From Methylobacterium organophilum (GTDB lineage Bacteria; Pseudomonadota; Alphaproteobacteria; Rhizobiales; Beijerinckiaceae): 64,000 nt of DNA. The stretch spans positions 1-64,000 of the forward strand of contig NZ_BPQV01000002.1 of NCBI RefSeq assembly GCF_022179465.1, written 5' to 3'. The position numbers were made by a program, and so were the translations under genes. The notes beneath the pieces are model-generated. The model saw nothing but the letters and a program-made list of their open reading frames with translations, did not search any database and had not been told where the DNA came from. Positions 28,632 through 37,371 of the stretch are shown piece by piece. The first letter of the stretch is position 1, and the number at the start of each line of letters is the position of its first letter.

Positions 28632-29528
28632 ATGCCCGAATTGCCTGAAGTCGAGACCGTGCGCCGGGGCCTGAGCCCGGCCCTGGTCGGCGCCCGTTTC
28701 GCCCGCGTCACCCTCAACCGGCCGGACCTGCGCTTCCCCTTTCCGAAGAACTTTTCCCGGCGCCTCGAAGGCCGCACGGTGCTGGAGCTCGGCAGGCGGG
28801 CGAAATACCTCACCGCCGCCCTCGATTCCGGCGAGACGCTGATCATGCATCTCGGCATGAGCGGCCGCTTCGACGTGCGGCTGCCGGACGGGGTCACCCT
28901 CTCGCCGGGCGACTTCTACCTCGAGGGCGCCCTCGGCAACGCCAAGCACGACCACGTGGTGATGGCGATGGGGAGCGGGGCCACCATCACCTACAACGAT
29001 GTGCGCCGCTTCGGCTTCATGGACCTCGTGCCGAGCGCGACGCTCCAGGCCAGCAAGCATTTCGCGGCCATGGGCATCGAGCCCCTGAGCGAGGCGCTCG
29101 ACGGCGCGGCCATCGCCCGGCTGTTCCGCCACCGCATCACGCCGCTGAAGGCCGCCCTGCTCGACCAACGGCTGATCGCGGGCCTCGGCAACATCTATGT
29201 CTGCGAGGCCCTGCACCGCGCCGGCCTGCATCCGAGCCTGCCCGCGGGGGCCCTCGCCAAGCCCGACGGCACCCCGACGCCCAAGGCGAAGCGGCTCGCC
29301 AAGGAGATCAAGGCGGTCCTGACCGAGGCGGTGGCGGCGGGCGGCTCGACGCTGCGCGACTACGCCCAGCCGGACGGCGCCCGCGGCGCCTTCCAGCACG
29401 GCTTCCGCGTCTACGACAGCGTCGGCCACGCCTGCACGGCGAAGGGCTGCACCGGGCGGATCGCCCGGATGGTCCAGAGCGGGCGCTCGACGTTCTATTG
29501 CGAGGTGTGCCAGGTGCTGCCGGGTTGA
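28632..29528 (+). CDS. mutM: Formamidopyrimidine-DNA glycosylase
   Basis: A 298-residue bifunctional glycosylase/AP lyase that removes 8-oxoguanine and FapyG. The catalytic N-terminus [14 protein letters not shown] is exact (P1 after Met removal, E2). The zinc finger at the C-terminus is complete (CTAKGC ... FYCEVCQ). Helix-two-turn-helix residues [19 protein letters not shown] are present. The ATG at 28632 is fixed by the requirement for the N-terminal Pro, so the upstream in-frame start can be dismissed. Divergent from ubiE. Confidence 0.97.
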   Translation: MPELPEVETVRRGLSPALVGARFARVTLNRPDLRFPFPKNFSRRLEGRTVLELGRRAKYLTAALDSGETLIMHLGMSGRFDVRLPDGVTLSPGDFYLEGALGNAKHDHVVMAMGSGATITYNDVRRFGFMDLVPSATLQASKHFAAMGIEPLSEALDGAAIARLFRHRITPLKAALLDQRLIAGLGNIYVCEALHRAGLHPSLPAGALAKPDGTPTPKAKRLAKEIKAVLTEAVAAGGSTLRDYAQPDGARGAFQHGFRVYDSVGHACTAKGCTGRIARMVQSGRSTFYCEVCQVLPG

Positions 29529-29553
29529 GCCCCAGCATGGCTGGTCTGTCCTC

Positions 29554-29937
29554 TCAGACGGTCGCTTCGGGCACGCGCCGCTGCGGCTCCTCTTGAGAGA
29601 GCAGCCGGAAGGCGTGGCTCGGATCGGCGGCGATCAACCCGAGCAGCGTGCGTGCGGCCGGATCCGGCAGCTTCCGGTTCTGCTCCCAGTTGCGGATCGT
29701 ACCGACCGGGATACGAAGCAGGGCGGCGAAGGCCTCCTGGGTGAGCCCAAGCATGCGGCGCACTTCCTGTGACGGCGGAACGATGAGTCGACCGTCCTCC
29801 GCCTCATCCGGATCGTCCCCGTCCTCAATGGCGTGCCGGCGGATTTCCTCTTCCGTCGTGGCGGCAATCCGCGCCCGATCAATGTCGGGCTGCTGCCGCA
29901 TCAGTTCCGCGAGAGAGCGTTTCGCCATTGTCGGCAC
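29554..29937 (-). CDS. HTH (XRE-type) antitoxin for the BrnT-like toxin
   Basis: A 127-residue protein with an acidic N-terminal half and a Cro/C1-type helix-turn-helix at about 62-105 (MLGLTQEAFAALLRIPVGTI, NWEQNRKLPDPAARTLLGLI). It overlaps the end of the BrnT-like gene by 28-37 bases and follows it, so the order is toxin then antitoxin. Start is ATG at 29937 or 29928 (MAKRSLAELM). In known BrnT systems the antitoxin BrnA also represses; the HTH here fits that role at the palindrome upstream of brnT. Confidence 0.82.
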   Translation of the reverse strand: MPTMAKRSLAELMRQQPDIDRARIAATTEEEIRRHAIEDGDDPDEAEDGRLIVPPSQEVRRMLGLTQEAFAALLRIPVGTIRNWEQNRKLPDPAARTLLGLIAADPSHAFRLLSQEEPQRRVPEATV

Positions 29938-30194
29938 TCCTTCTCATAGGCTCTGCGAGCGGAGATGATCCAATAGACAATCTCACCACTTGCATTCCGG
30001 CGCTCGGTGAACACGACGACGTAAGGAAATCCGTCGATCTCGCCGAGAGCCTGCAGGCGCACCTCTCCGTAATCTCGGCGGCCGTCGATCCTGATCCAGA
30101 TGTCACCGCCGAAGATCCGTGCGGCGTAATCGAAGCCGAAGCCGCGCCTTCGACGACACGCCTCACTTTTCTCGTCGTGCCAGTCGAAGATCAC
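29901..30194 (-). CDS. brnT: BrnT-family toxin
   Basis: A 97-residue DUF497/BrnT ribonuclease toxin. Diagnostic features are the N-terminal FDWHDEK, then DYAARIF, RRDYGEVRLQALGEIDGFPYVVVFTER and WIISARRAYEKECRQW. BrnT usually carries K-H-G near residue 18; here it is RRGFGFDY, slightly divergent. Translation probably starts at a GTG at 30194. A perfect palindrome lies 7 bases upstream. It is transcribed before its HTH-type antitoxin, as in other brnTA operons. Confidence 0.87.
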   Translation of the reverse strand: MIFDWHDEKSEACRRRRGFGFDYAARIFGGDIWIRIDGRRDYGEVRLQALGEIDGFPYVVVFTERRNASGEIVYWIISARRAYEKECRQWRNALSRN

Positions 30195-30200
30195 CCTGGC

Positions 30201-30223
30201 ATTCTACGCCTAAGGCGTAGAAT
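30201..30223. promoter_or_regulatory. Palindromic operator of the brnT toxin-antitoxin operon
   Basis: ATTCTACGCC and its exact complement GGCGTAGAAT flank a TAA centre, giving a perfect 10-base inverted repeat. It is AT-richer than its surroundings and ends seven bases before the brnT start codon, so a bound repressor would block transcription or initiation. The HTH antitoxin encoded at the end of the operon is the likely ligand. It is unlikely to be a terminator because no T tract follows on either strand. Confidence 0.75.
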
Positions 30224-30235
30224 GCGCAAAGCGGT

Positions 30236-30961
30236 TCAGCCATCCAACTCCGGATACCGCCGGAAAATCCCCTGTTCGTTGAAGGGGATCCGCCGGTCGC
30301 TGGCGAGATAGGCTTCGATCCGCGGCAGGTGGGCGACGGAGGCGGCGAGCGCGGTTACGAGGGGAGTGTCGTCGAGGGCGCCGGCGCTCGCCTTGGGGAA
30401 GGCGTAGCGCAGGCCCTCGACGAGCTGGAACAGGGAGAGGTCGGCGTAGCTCACCCGGTCGCCGACGAGATGGTCGGGGCCGGCGGGATTGCGCATCAGG
30501 ACGCGCTCGAACCAGTGCAGGTATTTCGGGATGCGGTTCCGGCGGAATTCCTCGGCCTTGCGCAGGGCCTCGGTCTTCTGGTCCTTGTAATAGAGGCTGT
30601 TGCCCACCGGATGATGGGTGTCGTGGGTCTCGGCGACGATGTCGGCGAGGGTGAGCTGGATCTGGTGGGTCCAGATCCTGTCTTGCTCACCATCCCCGAC
30701 GAGGCCGAGGCGGGGGCCGAGATAGAGCAGGATCGCCGCCGTCTGGCCGACGACGACATCGCCGTCCTTGAGATAGGGCGGGGCGAAGGGCGGCCGCAGG
30801 GGCTCGTCCTGGAGGCCGTTCATCAGGGCGTCGGGGCCGCCGCCCTCGTCCTCGGGCAGGCGGGCGACGTCGACATACTCGGCTCCGGCCTGCTCCAGGG
30901 CCAGCCGCACGAACTTGCCCCGCCCCTGGATCGTCGGCCAGTAGTGAAGCTCGTAGGCCAT
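30236..30961 (-). CDS. Glutathione S-transferase family protein
   Basis: A 241-residue protein with the GST layout: thioredoxin-like N-terminal domain (MAYELHYWPTIQGRGKFVRL, catalytic Tyr/Trp region; conserved cis-Pro in PPFAPPYLKDGDVVVGQTAA with GQTAAIL for the glutathione Glu-Ser equivalents) and a helical C-terminal domain with DRVSYADLSLFQLVEGL, the N-capping box. The ATG at 30961 restores the normal length. Substrate unknown; such cytosolic GSTs detoxify electrophiles. It stands alone, upstream of the brn operator. Confidence 0.9.
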   Translation of the reverse strand: MAYELHYWPTIQGRGKFVRLALEQAGAEYVDVARLPEDEGGGPDALMNGLQDEPLRPPFAPPYLKDGDVVVGQTAAILLYLGPRLGLVGDGEQDRIWTHQIQLTLADIVAETHDTHHPVGNSLYYKDQKTEALRKAEEFRRNRIPKYLHWFERVLMRNPAGPDHLVGDRVSYADLSLFQLVEGLRYAFPKASAGALDDTPLVTALAASVAHLPRIEAYLASDRRIPFNEQGIFRRYPELDG

Positions 30962-31146
30962 GGCGGCGCTCCTCTCGGTTCCCGGTCTCAACGCGGCCAC
31001 CGCGTCCCCGTGTTCCAGCCCCCGGGCCGGACGGCATGCTGCGACGCAGCGGACACCGGTAGACCCTGGAATCGCGGCGGGATCGCCGTATAGGATCGTC
31101 CCTGCGGTTGCCCGATCCTCGTGCGGCCTGGACACCGGGAGAGGGC

Positions 31147-31584
31147 ATGCGCCGCCTGAGCACGCCGCCCATGAGCGCGATGGTCCTCGGGGTGGCCGGT
31201 CTCATCCCCTTTCTCGGCTTCGCGGCGCTCGCGGTCAGCGGTTACGACGGCGGCTTCGGCACGCTCGGCCTGTCGCCGCGGACCATCCTCTCGGCCTATG
31301 GCGCGGTGATCGCCTCCTTCCTCGGCGGCATCCGCTGGGGCGCGGCGGCGGCCGGTGGCGCCGCGGGCGCGGACTACCTCATCGCGATCGTGCCCTCGGT
31401 CTTCGCCTGGGCGGCCCTGGCCGCGCCGGCGCCGTGGGACCTGCGCATCCTTGGCGCGTTGGTCCTGCTGTGGGGCTTCGTCGACCAGGACCTGTCCCGG
31501 CGCGGCCTTGCCCCGCACTGGCTAAGCCGGATGCGGCTGATCCTGTCGGGGGTCGCGGGGCTGGCGCTCCTGGTCGCCGCCTGA
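31147..31584 (+). CDS. DUF3429 membrane protein
   Basis: A 145-residue protein with about four hydrophobic helices: AMVLGVAGLIPFLGFAALAV, ILSAYGAVIASFLGGIRWGA, AIVPSVFAWAALAAP and ILGALVLLWGFVDQDLSR. The ILSFLGGxRWG and WGF.D motifs match DUF3429. The start at 31147 (MRRLSTPP) is preferred over the upstream in-frame ATG at 31108. It is followed 25 bases later by the FAD monooxygenase in the same direction. Function unknown. Confidence 0.8.
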   Translation: MRRLSTPPMSAMVLGVAGLIPFLGFAALAVSGYDGGFGTLGLSPRTILSAYGAVIASFLGGIRWGAAAAGGAAGADYLIAIVPSVFAWAALAAPAPWDLRILGALVLLWGFVDQDLSRRGLAPHWLSRMRLILSGVAGLALLVAA

Positions 31585-31609
31585 GGGCACGGATAAGGAG
31601 GAGGTGAGG

Positions 31610-32767
31610 ATGGCCGTTCCCGAGAGAACCGACATCCTCATCTGCGGCGCCGGCCCCTCGGGCCTGGCGCTCGCCGTCGCCCTCGCCCATCGCGGCATCC
31701 CGTTCCTGCTCTGCGACCGCCTCGCGGAGGGGCAGAACACCTCCCGCGCCGCCGTCGTCCATGCCCGCACCCTGGAGCGGCTGGAGATGCTCGGCGTCGC
31801 CGAGACCCTGGTGGCACAGGGCAATCCGGTGCCCGTCTTCACCATGCGGGAGCGGGACGAGGTGCTCCTGCGCCTCGATTTCTCCGGCCTGCCGACCGCC
31901 TATCCCTATGCCCTGATCCTGCCGCAGAACCGGACCGAGGCCGCCCTGCGCCAGCGGCTCCGGGAGCTCGGCGGGGCGATCCACTGGCGGCACGCCGTCG
32001 AGAGCGTGGCGGTGAAATGGGAGGGGGCGGAGGTCGTCCTGCGGGACGAGGCGGAGACCCTCGCCACCGTCTCGGCCCGCTTCGTCGTGGCCGCGGACGG
32101 TTTCCACAGCACCGTGCGGGAGGCGGCGGGCATCCCGTTCCGCACGGGGACCTATGCCCAGTCCTTCGTCCTGGCGGATGTCCGGGGGCCGTGGCCCCTC
32201 GGCGCCCAGGAGGTGCAGCTCTTCCTCGGCGAACGGGGCCTGATGGTCGCGGCGCCCTTCGCGGCGGACCATCTGCGCCTCGTCGCCACCTGCGACGAGG
32301 CCGAGCCGCATCCGCCGCTCGACCTGTTCCGCGCGATCCTGGCGGAGCGGGGGCCGGCCGGGGCGCGGCTCGACGCGCTGGTCTGGTCCTCGCGCTTCCG
32401 CGTCCATCACGGGGTGGCCGCGCGCTACCGGGCGGGGCCGCTCTTCCTCGTGGGGGACGCCGCCCATGTCCACAGCCCGGCGGGCGGTCAGGGCATGAAC
32501 ACCGGCATCCAGGATGCCATCCGCCTCGGCGCTCTTCTCGCCGACGTGCTGCGGGACGGGGCCGACCCGGCCAGCCTCGACCGCTACGAGGCGGAGCGCC
32601 GGCCGGTGGCGGAGGGCGTCGTCGCGATGACCGACCGGATGACCCGCCTCGCCGCCCTGCGCGGGGGCCTGCCCCGCGCCGCCCGCAACCTCCTTTTGCG
32701 CGGCGTGGGCCGACTCCCGGCCCTGCGCCGGGTCATCGCAACGCGTATCGCCGAACTCGACGTGTGA
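31610..32767 (+). CDS. FAD-dependent aromatic-ring monooxygenase family protein
   Basis: A 385-residue class A flavoprotein hydroxylase (FAD_binding_3). The Rossmann loop CGAGPSGLALAVAL is at about 11-25, the ribose-contacting DRLAEGQNTSRAAVVHARTLE follows, and the second FAD motif LFLVGDAAHVHSPAGGQGMN is near 280. A strong AAGGAGGAGG ribosome-binding sequence precedes the ATG at 31610 and decides the start. Substrate is probably an aromatic or a polyketide-type ring but cannot be named. It converges with pdeM, 3 bases apart. Confidence 0.87.
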   Translation: MAVPERTDILICGAGPSGLALAVALAHRGIPFLLCDRLAEGQNTSRAAVVHARTLERLEMLGVAETLVAQGNPVPVFTMRERDEVLLRLDFSGLPTAYPYALILPQNRTEAALRQRLRELGGAIHWRHAVESVAVKWEGAEVVLRDEAETLATVSARFVVAADGFHSTVREAAGIPFRTGTYAQSFVLADVRGPWPLGAQEVQLFLGERGLMVAAPFAADHLRLVATCDEAEPHPPLDLFRAILAERGPAGARLDALVWSSRFRVHHGVAARYRAGPLFLVGDAAHVHSPAGGQGMNTGIQDAIRLGALLADVLRDGADPASLDRYEAERRPVAEGVVAMTDRMTRLAALRGGLPRAARNLLLRGVGRLPALRRVIATRIAELDV

Positions 32768-32770
32768 GGC

Positions 32771-33529
32771 TCAATCCCGGCCGAGCATGGCCCGGCCGAT
32801 CGCGAAGACGCGGCCATCGCCAAGGAGATGGGCGGTGAAGCCCTTCGGGAAGAGCGACTCGAAGGCGGCCCCGCGGACATTCAGGCCGCCGGCATAGGCG
32901 CCGAAGGCCGGCATCACGAGGCGATGGCCGTCCTCGACGAAGCAGCGGCGGCGCACGCTGCGCCCGCGCATCGAGACCTTGCCGCAGGGATGCAGATGGC
33001 CGGCGACCTCGCCCGCCTCCGCCCCGACGAGCGGCTCGTGGCGCAGGGTCAGGCCGCCGAGGGCGAGCGTATCGGCGAAGCGCCCGCCGATGCCGTCGCT
33101 CACCCCCGCATCGTGGTTGCCGGCGATCCAGAGCCAGTCGCGCCCCTCCTGGAGGGCCGCGATCAGGGCGCGGTCGCCCGTCTCCAGGCGCTCCGGGCCG
33201 CCGGCATCGTGGAAGGAATCCCCGAGCGCCACGACGAGGGCCGGATCGAAGCGCTGGATCACCTCGTGCAGGCAGGCCAGCGTCTCGCGGGTGTCGTAGG
33301 GCGGCAGGAACTGGCCGGAGCGGGCGGCGAAGGCCGAGCCCTTTTCCAGGTGCAGATCCGACACCACGAGCGCCCGGTGCGCCTCTAGCCAGAGGGCGCC
33401 GGTGCGGTCGAGGGTCAGGGTCTCCCCGGCGAGCGGCAGGCCCGGGGTCTTCGTCAGTCGTTCAAGTCTCTGGCCGAGCGCCAAGATCGCATCCTCTTCG
33501 TTCGTGTCCGGATGCGAATCCCCGCTCAC
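32771..33529 (-). CDS. pdeM: Ligase-associated DNA-damage-response metallophosphoesterase PdeM
   Basis: A 252-residue calcineurin-like phosphoesterase of the PdeM family, proposed DNA endonuclease in Lhr/LigB repair modules. Metal motifs are clear: VVSDLHLEKGS, ALGDSFHDAGG, IAGNHDAG, LRHEP and GHLHPC. It starts at a GTG at 33529 that overlaps the stop of the Lhr helicase gene (GTGA), so the two are translationally coupled. The long open frame further upstream is a shadow of lhr. Usual partners LigB and the exonuclease are not beside it here. Confidence 0.9.
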   Translation of the reverse strand: MSGDSHPDTNEEDAILALGQRLERLTKTPGLPLAGETLTLDRTGALWLEAHRALVVSDLHLEKGSAFAARSGQFLPPYDTRETLACLHEVIQRFDPALVVALGDSFHDAGGPERLETGDRALIAALQEGRDWLWIAGNHDAGVSDGIGGRFADTLALGGLTLRHEPLVGAEAGEVAGHLHPCGKVSMRGRSVRRRCFVEDGHRLVMPAFGAYAGGLNVRGAAFESLFPKGFTAHLLGDGRVFAIGRAMLGRD

Positions 33530-36099
33530 GCCAGAGCCTCTTCGAGAAGCTCGGCTTCGGCCTCGGCCAGGATCGCGTCGGCGCCCTCGCCATAGACCTT
33601 CTCCCGCCCGATCTCGAGCATGACGGAGACGGAGAGCGGCGAGACGCGATCCAGCGCCCGGTAGGTGATTCGCCCCTGGATGCGCCTCAGCATCATGCCG
33701 AGGCGCCTCACGTCGAGGAGTCCGGTTGCCGCATCCTGCCGCGCGGCCCGCAGGAGCAGGTGGTCGGGCTGGTGCTTGCGCAGCACGTCGTAGATCAGGT
33801 CGGTGGAGATCGTGACCTGGCGGCCGGTCTTCTTCTGGCCGGGGAAGCGCCGCTCGATCAGCCCGGCGATGACGGCGCATTGGCGGAAGGTCCGCTTCAT
33901 CATCGCGGATTCGTCGAGCCAGGCTTCCAGATCGTCGCCGAGCATGTCCTCGGCGAAGAGCGCGTCGAGGAAGCCGGGATCGATGGCGATGCGCTCGGCC
34001 ACGTCCCGGTTGAGCCAGATCGCGATCCCGTAATCGTTGGCGGCGAAGCCCAGGGGCTGCAGGCGGGCGCGCTCCAGGCGGCGCGTCAGGAGCATGCCGA
34101 GCGTCTGGTGGGCGAGGCGGCCCTCGAAGGGGAAGGCGGTGAGGTAGCGCAGCTTGCCCCGGGGAAAGCTCTCGACCAGCAGGTCCTGGGCGCCGGGCAG
34201 CACCGAGCGCTTGCGCTGCTGTACGAGGTAATCGGTGATCTGCCTGGGCAGCTTGTCCCACTCGAACGGGTCGGCGATCAGCGCCCGCACCCGCGCGGCG
34301 AGGAAGGTCGAGAGCGGGAACTTGGCGCCGGCATAGGACGGGATTGCCGGGTCGGTGCCGGGGCCGGCCCGCGTGACGAGGCATTCGTCCTCGGACAATC
34401 CCTCGAAGCGCAGCACCTCGCCGGCGAACAGGAAGGTGTCGCCCGCCGTCAGGGTCTCGGCGAAACCCTCCTCGATCTCGCCGAGGATGCGGCCGCCCCG
34501 GGGGATCAACGTGCCCGGCTTGCCGCGGAGTGCCCGGGTGAGGCGCACCTTCACCGAGGTCGCCTCGATGATCGTGCCGATATTCATCCGGTATTGCTGG
34601 GCGGTGCGGGCGTCGCGCACCCGGTAGCGGCCATCGGCGCCCTTCAGGATCTTGGCGAAGCGCTCATAGGCCCGGAGCGCGTAGCCGCCGGTGGCGACGT
34701 AATCGACCACCGCCTCGAAATGCTCCCAGGGCAGCCCCGCATAGGGCGCGGCGGAGACGATCTCGTCGTAGAGCGCGACCGGGTCGAAGGCGTCGGCGCA
34801 GGCCATGCCGAGGACATGCTGGGCGAGAACATCCAAGGCGCCGATGCGGGCATCGGGCGTGTCCTGTGCCGCGGCCTCGACCAGGTCGAGGGCGGCCTGG
34901 CATTCCAGCATCTCGAAGCGGTTGCCGGGCACGAGATAGGCCTTGGAGGGCTCGTCCATGCGGTGATTGGCCCGGCCGATCCGCTGCATGATCCGGCTCG
35001 CGCCCTTGGGCGCGCCCACGTTGATCACGAGATCGACGTCGCCCCAGTCGATGCCGAGATCGAGGGTCGCGGTGCAGACGATGGCGCGCAGCTGGCCCGC
35101 GGCCATGGCCGTCTCGACCCGCCTGCGCTGGCCCACGTCGAGGGAGCCGTGATGCAGGGCGATGGGCAGGGTGTCGTCGTTGAGCCGCCACAGCTCCTGG
35201 AAGGTGTACTCCGCCTGGAGCCGCGTGTTGACGAAGACGAGCACGGTGCGGTGCTGGCGGATCAGGTCGTAGATCGCCGGCATGGATTGCCAGGCGGTGT
35301 GCCCGGACAGGGGCAGGGTCAGGCCGGTCTCGAGCAGGCGCAGGTCCGGCGCGGCGCCGCCCTGGACGACCACGAGCTCGGCCTTGCGCTCCTCGCCGAG
35401 CACTTGCCCGACGAGGTATTTCCGCAACTCGTCCGGCTCGCGCACGGTGGCCGAGAGGCCGATCGCGCACGCTTCGGGGGCGAGGCGCCGCAGGCGGGCG
35501 AGGTCGAGGGAGAGCAGGTCGCCGCGCTTCGAGGTGACGAGGGCGTGCAACTCGTCGAGCACGATATGCTTCAGGTCTGCGAACAGCTCCGAAGCCTCGC
35601 GATGGGCGACGAGCAGGGCGAGCTGTTCCGGCGTGGTCAGCAGGATGTCCGGCGGCCGGCTGACCTGGCGGGTGCGCTTGTGGGCCGGGGTGTCGCCGGT
35701 ACGCGTCTCGACCCGGATCGGCAGGCCCATCTCGGCGATGGGCATTTCGAGGTTGCGGGCGATGTCGACCGCCAGCGCCTTCAGGGGCGAGACGTAGAGG
35801 GTATGGAGCCGCGCCCGGTCGCGCTCCGGCCCGGTCGCGGGCCGGCCGGCGAGGTCGACGAGGCTCGGCAGGAAGCCGGCCAGCGTCTTGCCGGCGCCGG
35901 TCGGGGCGACCAGCAGGGCGGAGCGGCCCCCTTCGACCGTGGCGAGCAGGTCGAGCTGGTGCGGCCACGGGCGCCAGCCGCGGCCGGCGAACCAGCGCTC
36001 GAACACGGGCGGAAGCGGGGAGGGGGCCAAGCGGATCCGGGCGGAGGGCGGGGCGGAAGCCGGCGGGAAGTCCGGCTCCGAAGACGCCTTTATCGCCAT
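33526..36099 (-). CDS. lhr: Ligase-associated DNA-damage-response DEXH helicase (Lhr family)
   Basis: An 857-residue superfamily 2 helicase. Walker A appears as APTGAGKTLAG, DEXH box as VLDELHAL, motif III as LSATVREPDELRKYL, and motif VI as MQRIGRANHRMDEPSK, followed by Lhr winged-helix and C-terminal domains. Such proteins couple to PdeM, a DNA ligase LigB and an exonuclease in a proposed DNA-damage response. It reads with pdeM. An alpha/beta hydrolase gene ends just upstream. Biochemistry of Lhr-type enzymes is ATP-dependent 3'-5' unwinding. Confidence 0.93.
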   Translation of the reverse strand: MAIKASSEPDFPPASAPPSARIRLAPSPLPPVFERWFAGRGWRPWPHQLDLLATVEGGRSALLVAPTGAGKTLAGFLPSLVDLAGRPATGPERDRARLHTLYVSPLKALAVDIARNLEMPIAEMGLPIRVETRTGDTPAHKRTRQVSRPPDILLTTPEQLALLVAHREASELFADLKHIVLDELHALVTSKRGDLLSLDLARLRRLAPEACAIGLSATVREPDELRKYLVGQVLGEERKAELVVVQGGAAPDLRLLETGLTLPLSGHTAWQSMPAIYDLIRQHRTVLVFVNTRLQAEYTFQELWRLNDDTLPIALHHGSLDVGQRRRVETAMAAGQLRAIVCTATLDLGIDWGDVDLVINVGAPKGASRIMQRIGRANHRMDEPSKAYLVPGNRFEMLECQAALDLVEAAAQDTPDARIGALDVLAQHVLGMACADAFDPVALYDEIVSAAPYAGLPWEHFEAVVDYVATGGYALRAYERFAKILKGADGRYRVRDARTAQQYRMNIGTIIEATSVKVRLTRALRGKPGTLIPRGGRILGEIEEGFAETLTAGDTFLFAGEVLRFEGLSEDECLVTRAGPGTDPAIPSYAGAKFPLSTFLAARVRALIADPFEWDKLPRQITDYLVQQRKRSVLPGAQDLLVESFPRGKLRYLTAFPFEGRLAHQTLGMLLTRRLERARLQPLGFAANDYGIAIWLNRDVAERIAIDPGFLDALFAEDMLGDDLEAWLDESAMMKRTFRQCAVIAGLIERRFPGQKKTGRQVTISTDLIYDVLRKHQPDHLLLRAARQDAATGLLDVRRLGMMLRRIQGRITYRALDRVSPLSVSVMLEIGREKVYGEGADAILAEAEAELLEEALA

Positions 36100-36154
36100 C
36101 GGCCGCGGGGAGGGAAAGCGGCCGGGCGCTCGTGTCGCAGGCCGCTGCCCGTGC

Positions 36155-37105
36155 TCAGGAGAGGGCGAGCAGGAAGCGGTCGATCAGCTCCAGGGCCTGT
36201 TCGGAGAGCTTGCTCGGATAGCGGATGAAGACGTGGCAGCCGCCGGGATAGATCGCGGTGTGGCCGCCATTGCCCGCCGCCGCCCAGCGGGCGGACATGT
36301 AGAGCGTGTCGTCGAGGAGCGGATCGGCGGTGCCGACGGTGAACAGGGCCGGGGGCAGGCCCTTCAGGTCGGCATAGATCGGCGACACGTCCGGCAGGCG
36401 CCGGTCGACGTCCCCGGCGCAGAAGCCCTCGGCGAAGGTCTGCAGGTCGCGGGTGTTGATGACGAGGCGCTCCTCGCCCCAGTTGCGCACGCTCGGCGTC
36501 AGACCGAGGTCGTAGAAGCCGGCATTCAGGTTGGCGCCCCGGAAGGCATGGGGCAGCCCGTGATGGTCGCGCAGGCGCAGGAGCGTCATCACCGCGAGAT
36601 GCGCCCCCACGGATTCGCCGCCGATGGTGAGCGCCCGCACGCCGAGCTCGGCCTTGCCCGGCCCAGCGAGCCAGAGGGCGGCGGCCTCGCAATCCTCCAA
36701 AGCGGCCGGATAGGGATGCTCGGGGGCGAGACGGTATTCCACCGAGAGGCAGACGAAGCCGCAGGAATCGGCGATGCGCTCCAGCCAGGGATCCTGCTCG
36801 TCGGCCGAGCCCCAGACCCAGCCGCCGCGATGGATGTGCAGATAGGCGCCGCGGACCTTGCCCTTGGGCCGGATGACCCGCAGCGGCAGCGGCCCGGCGG
36901 GGCCGTCGATGGTCAGGATCTCGGCCCGGGCGCTGCGGGGCATGGCGGGCGAGGCCTTGGTGCCGCGGCGGCGGCGCTCGCGCACCTCCGCGATCGGCAG
37001 CGACCAGGGATCGCCCTGCGCGGCATGGGCGGCCACGATCTCGGCATTGAGCGCCTTGGTCTCGGGATCGATCGTCGCCGGGTCGAAGAGGGCGTGGTCG
37101 ATCAT
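36155..37105 (-). CDS. Alpha/beta hydrolase, hormone-sensitive-lipase-type esterase
   Basis: A 316-residue esterase of the HSL-like group. The oxyanion motif usually HGGG is HRGGW here (92-96), the nucleophile is S165 in GGESVGAH, EYRLAPEHPYPAALEDC follows HSL form (about 123-139), and the acid/base are D261 or D265 (GTADPLLDD) and H291 (GGCHVF). It hydrolyses short-chain esters in relatives. The Arg in place of the second Gly is unusual. The start at 37105 was chosen because it matches the family start MxDHALFDP. No operon partner; lhr is 55 bases downstream. Confidence 0.85.
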   Translation of the reverse strand: MIDHALFDPATIDPETKALNAEIVAAHAAQGDPWSLPIAEVRERRRRGTKASPAMPRSARAEILTIDGPAGPLPLRVIRPKGKVRGAYLHIHRGGWVWGSADEQDPWLERIADSCGFVCLSVEYRLAPEHPYPAALEDCEAAALWLAGPGKAELGVRALTIGGESVGAHLAVMTLLRLRDHHGLPHAFRGANLNAGFYDLGLTPSVRNWGEERLVINTRDLQTFAEGFCAGDVDRRLPDVSPIYADLKGLPPALFTVGTADPLLDDTLYMSARWAAAGNGGHTAIYPGGCHVFIRYPSKLSEQALELIDRFLLALS

Positions 37106-37371
37106 GGCCTTTCCCGATTTCCCAGAAGATCCGCGCGGGGCGAGGAGATATGATGGGCAATGTGAGCCCGTTCCCGGGCGATGCCATCGCTCGGGCCCGC
37201 GGGACACCGCCCAACGCATGAAAGAGGGTGGGGTTTCCCCGATCTGTGTCCCATCGGCAACGGATCGACCGGGCCGGACACGCCGCTTGCGCGCGCCTCA
37301 AGGACGCCTCACCTCTCGCTCAGGGTCGTCGGCACGACCTTGGACGGCGTCAGGAGCGAGGCGGTGACGGC

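Noticed and set aside
30201-30223. Palindrome as a transcription terminator for the GST or brn genes
   Set aside because: It has only a 3-base centre, no T tract, and lies immediately upstream of the brnT start, which fits an operator better.
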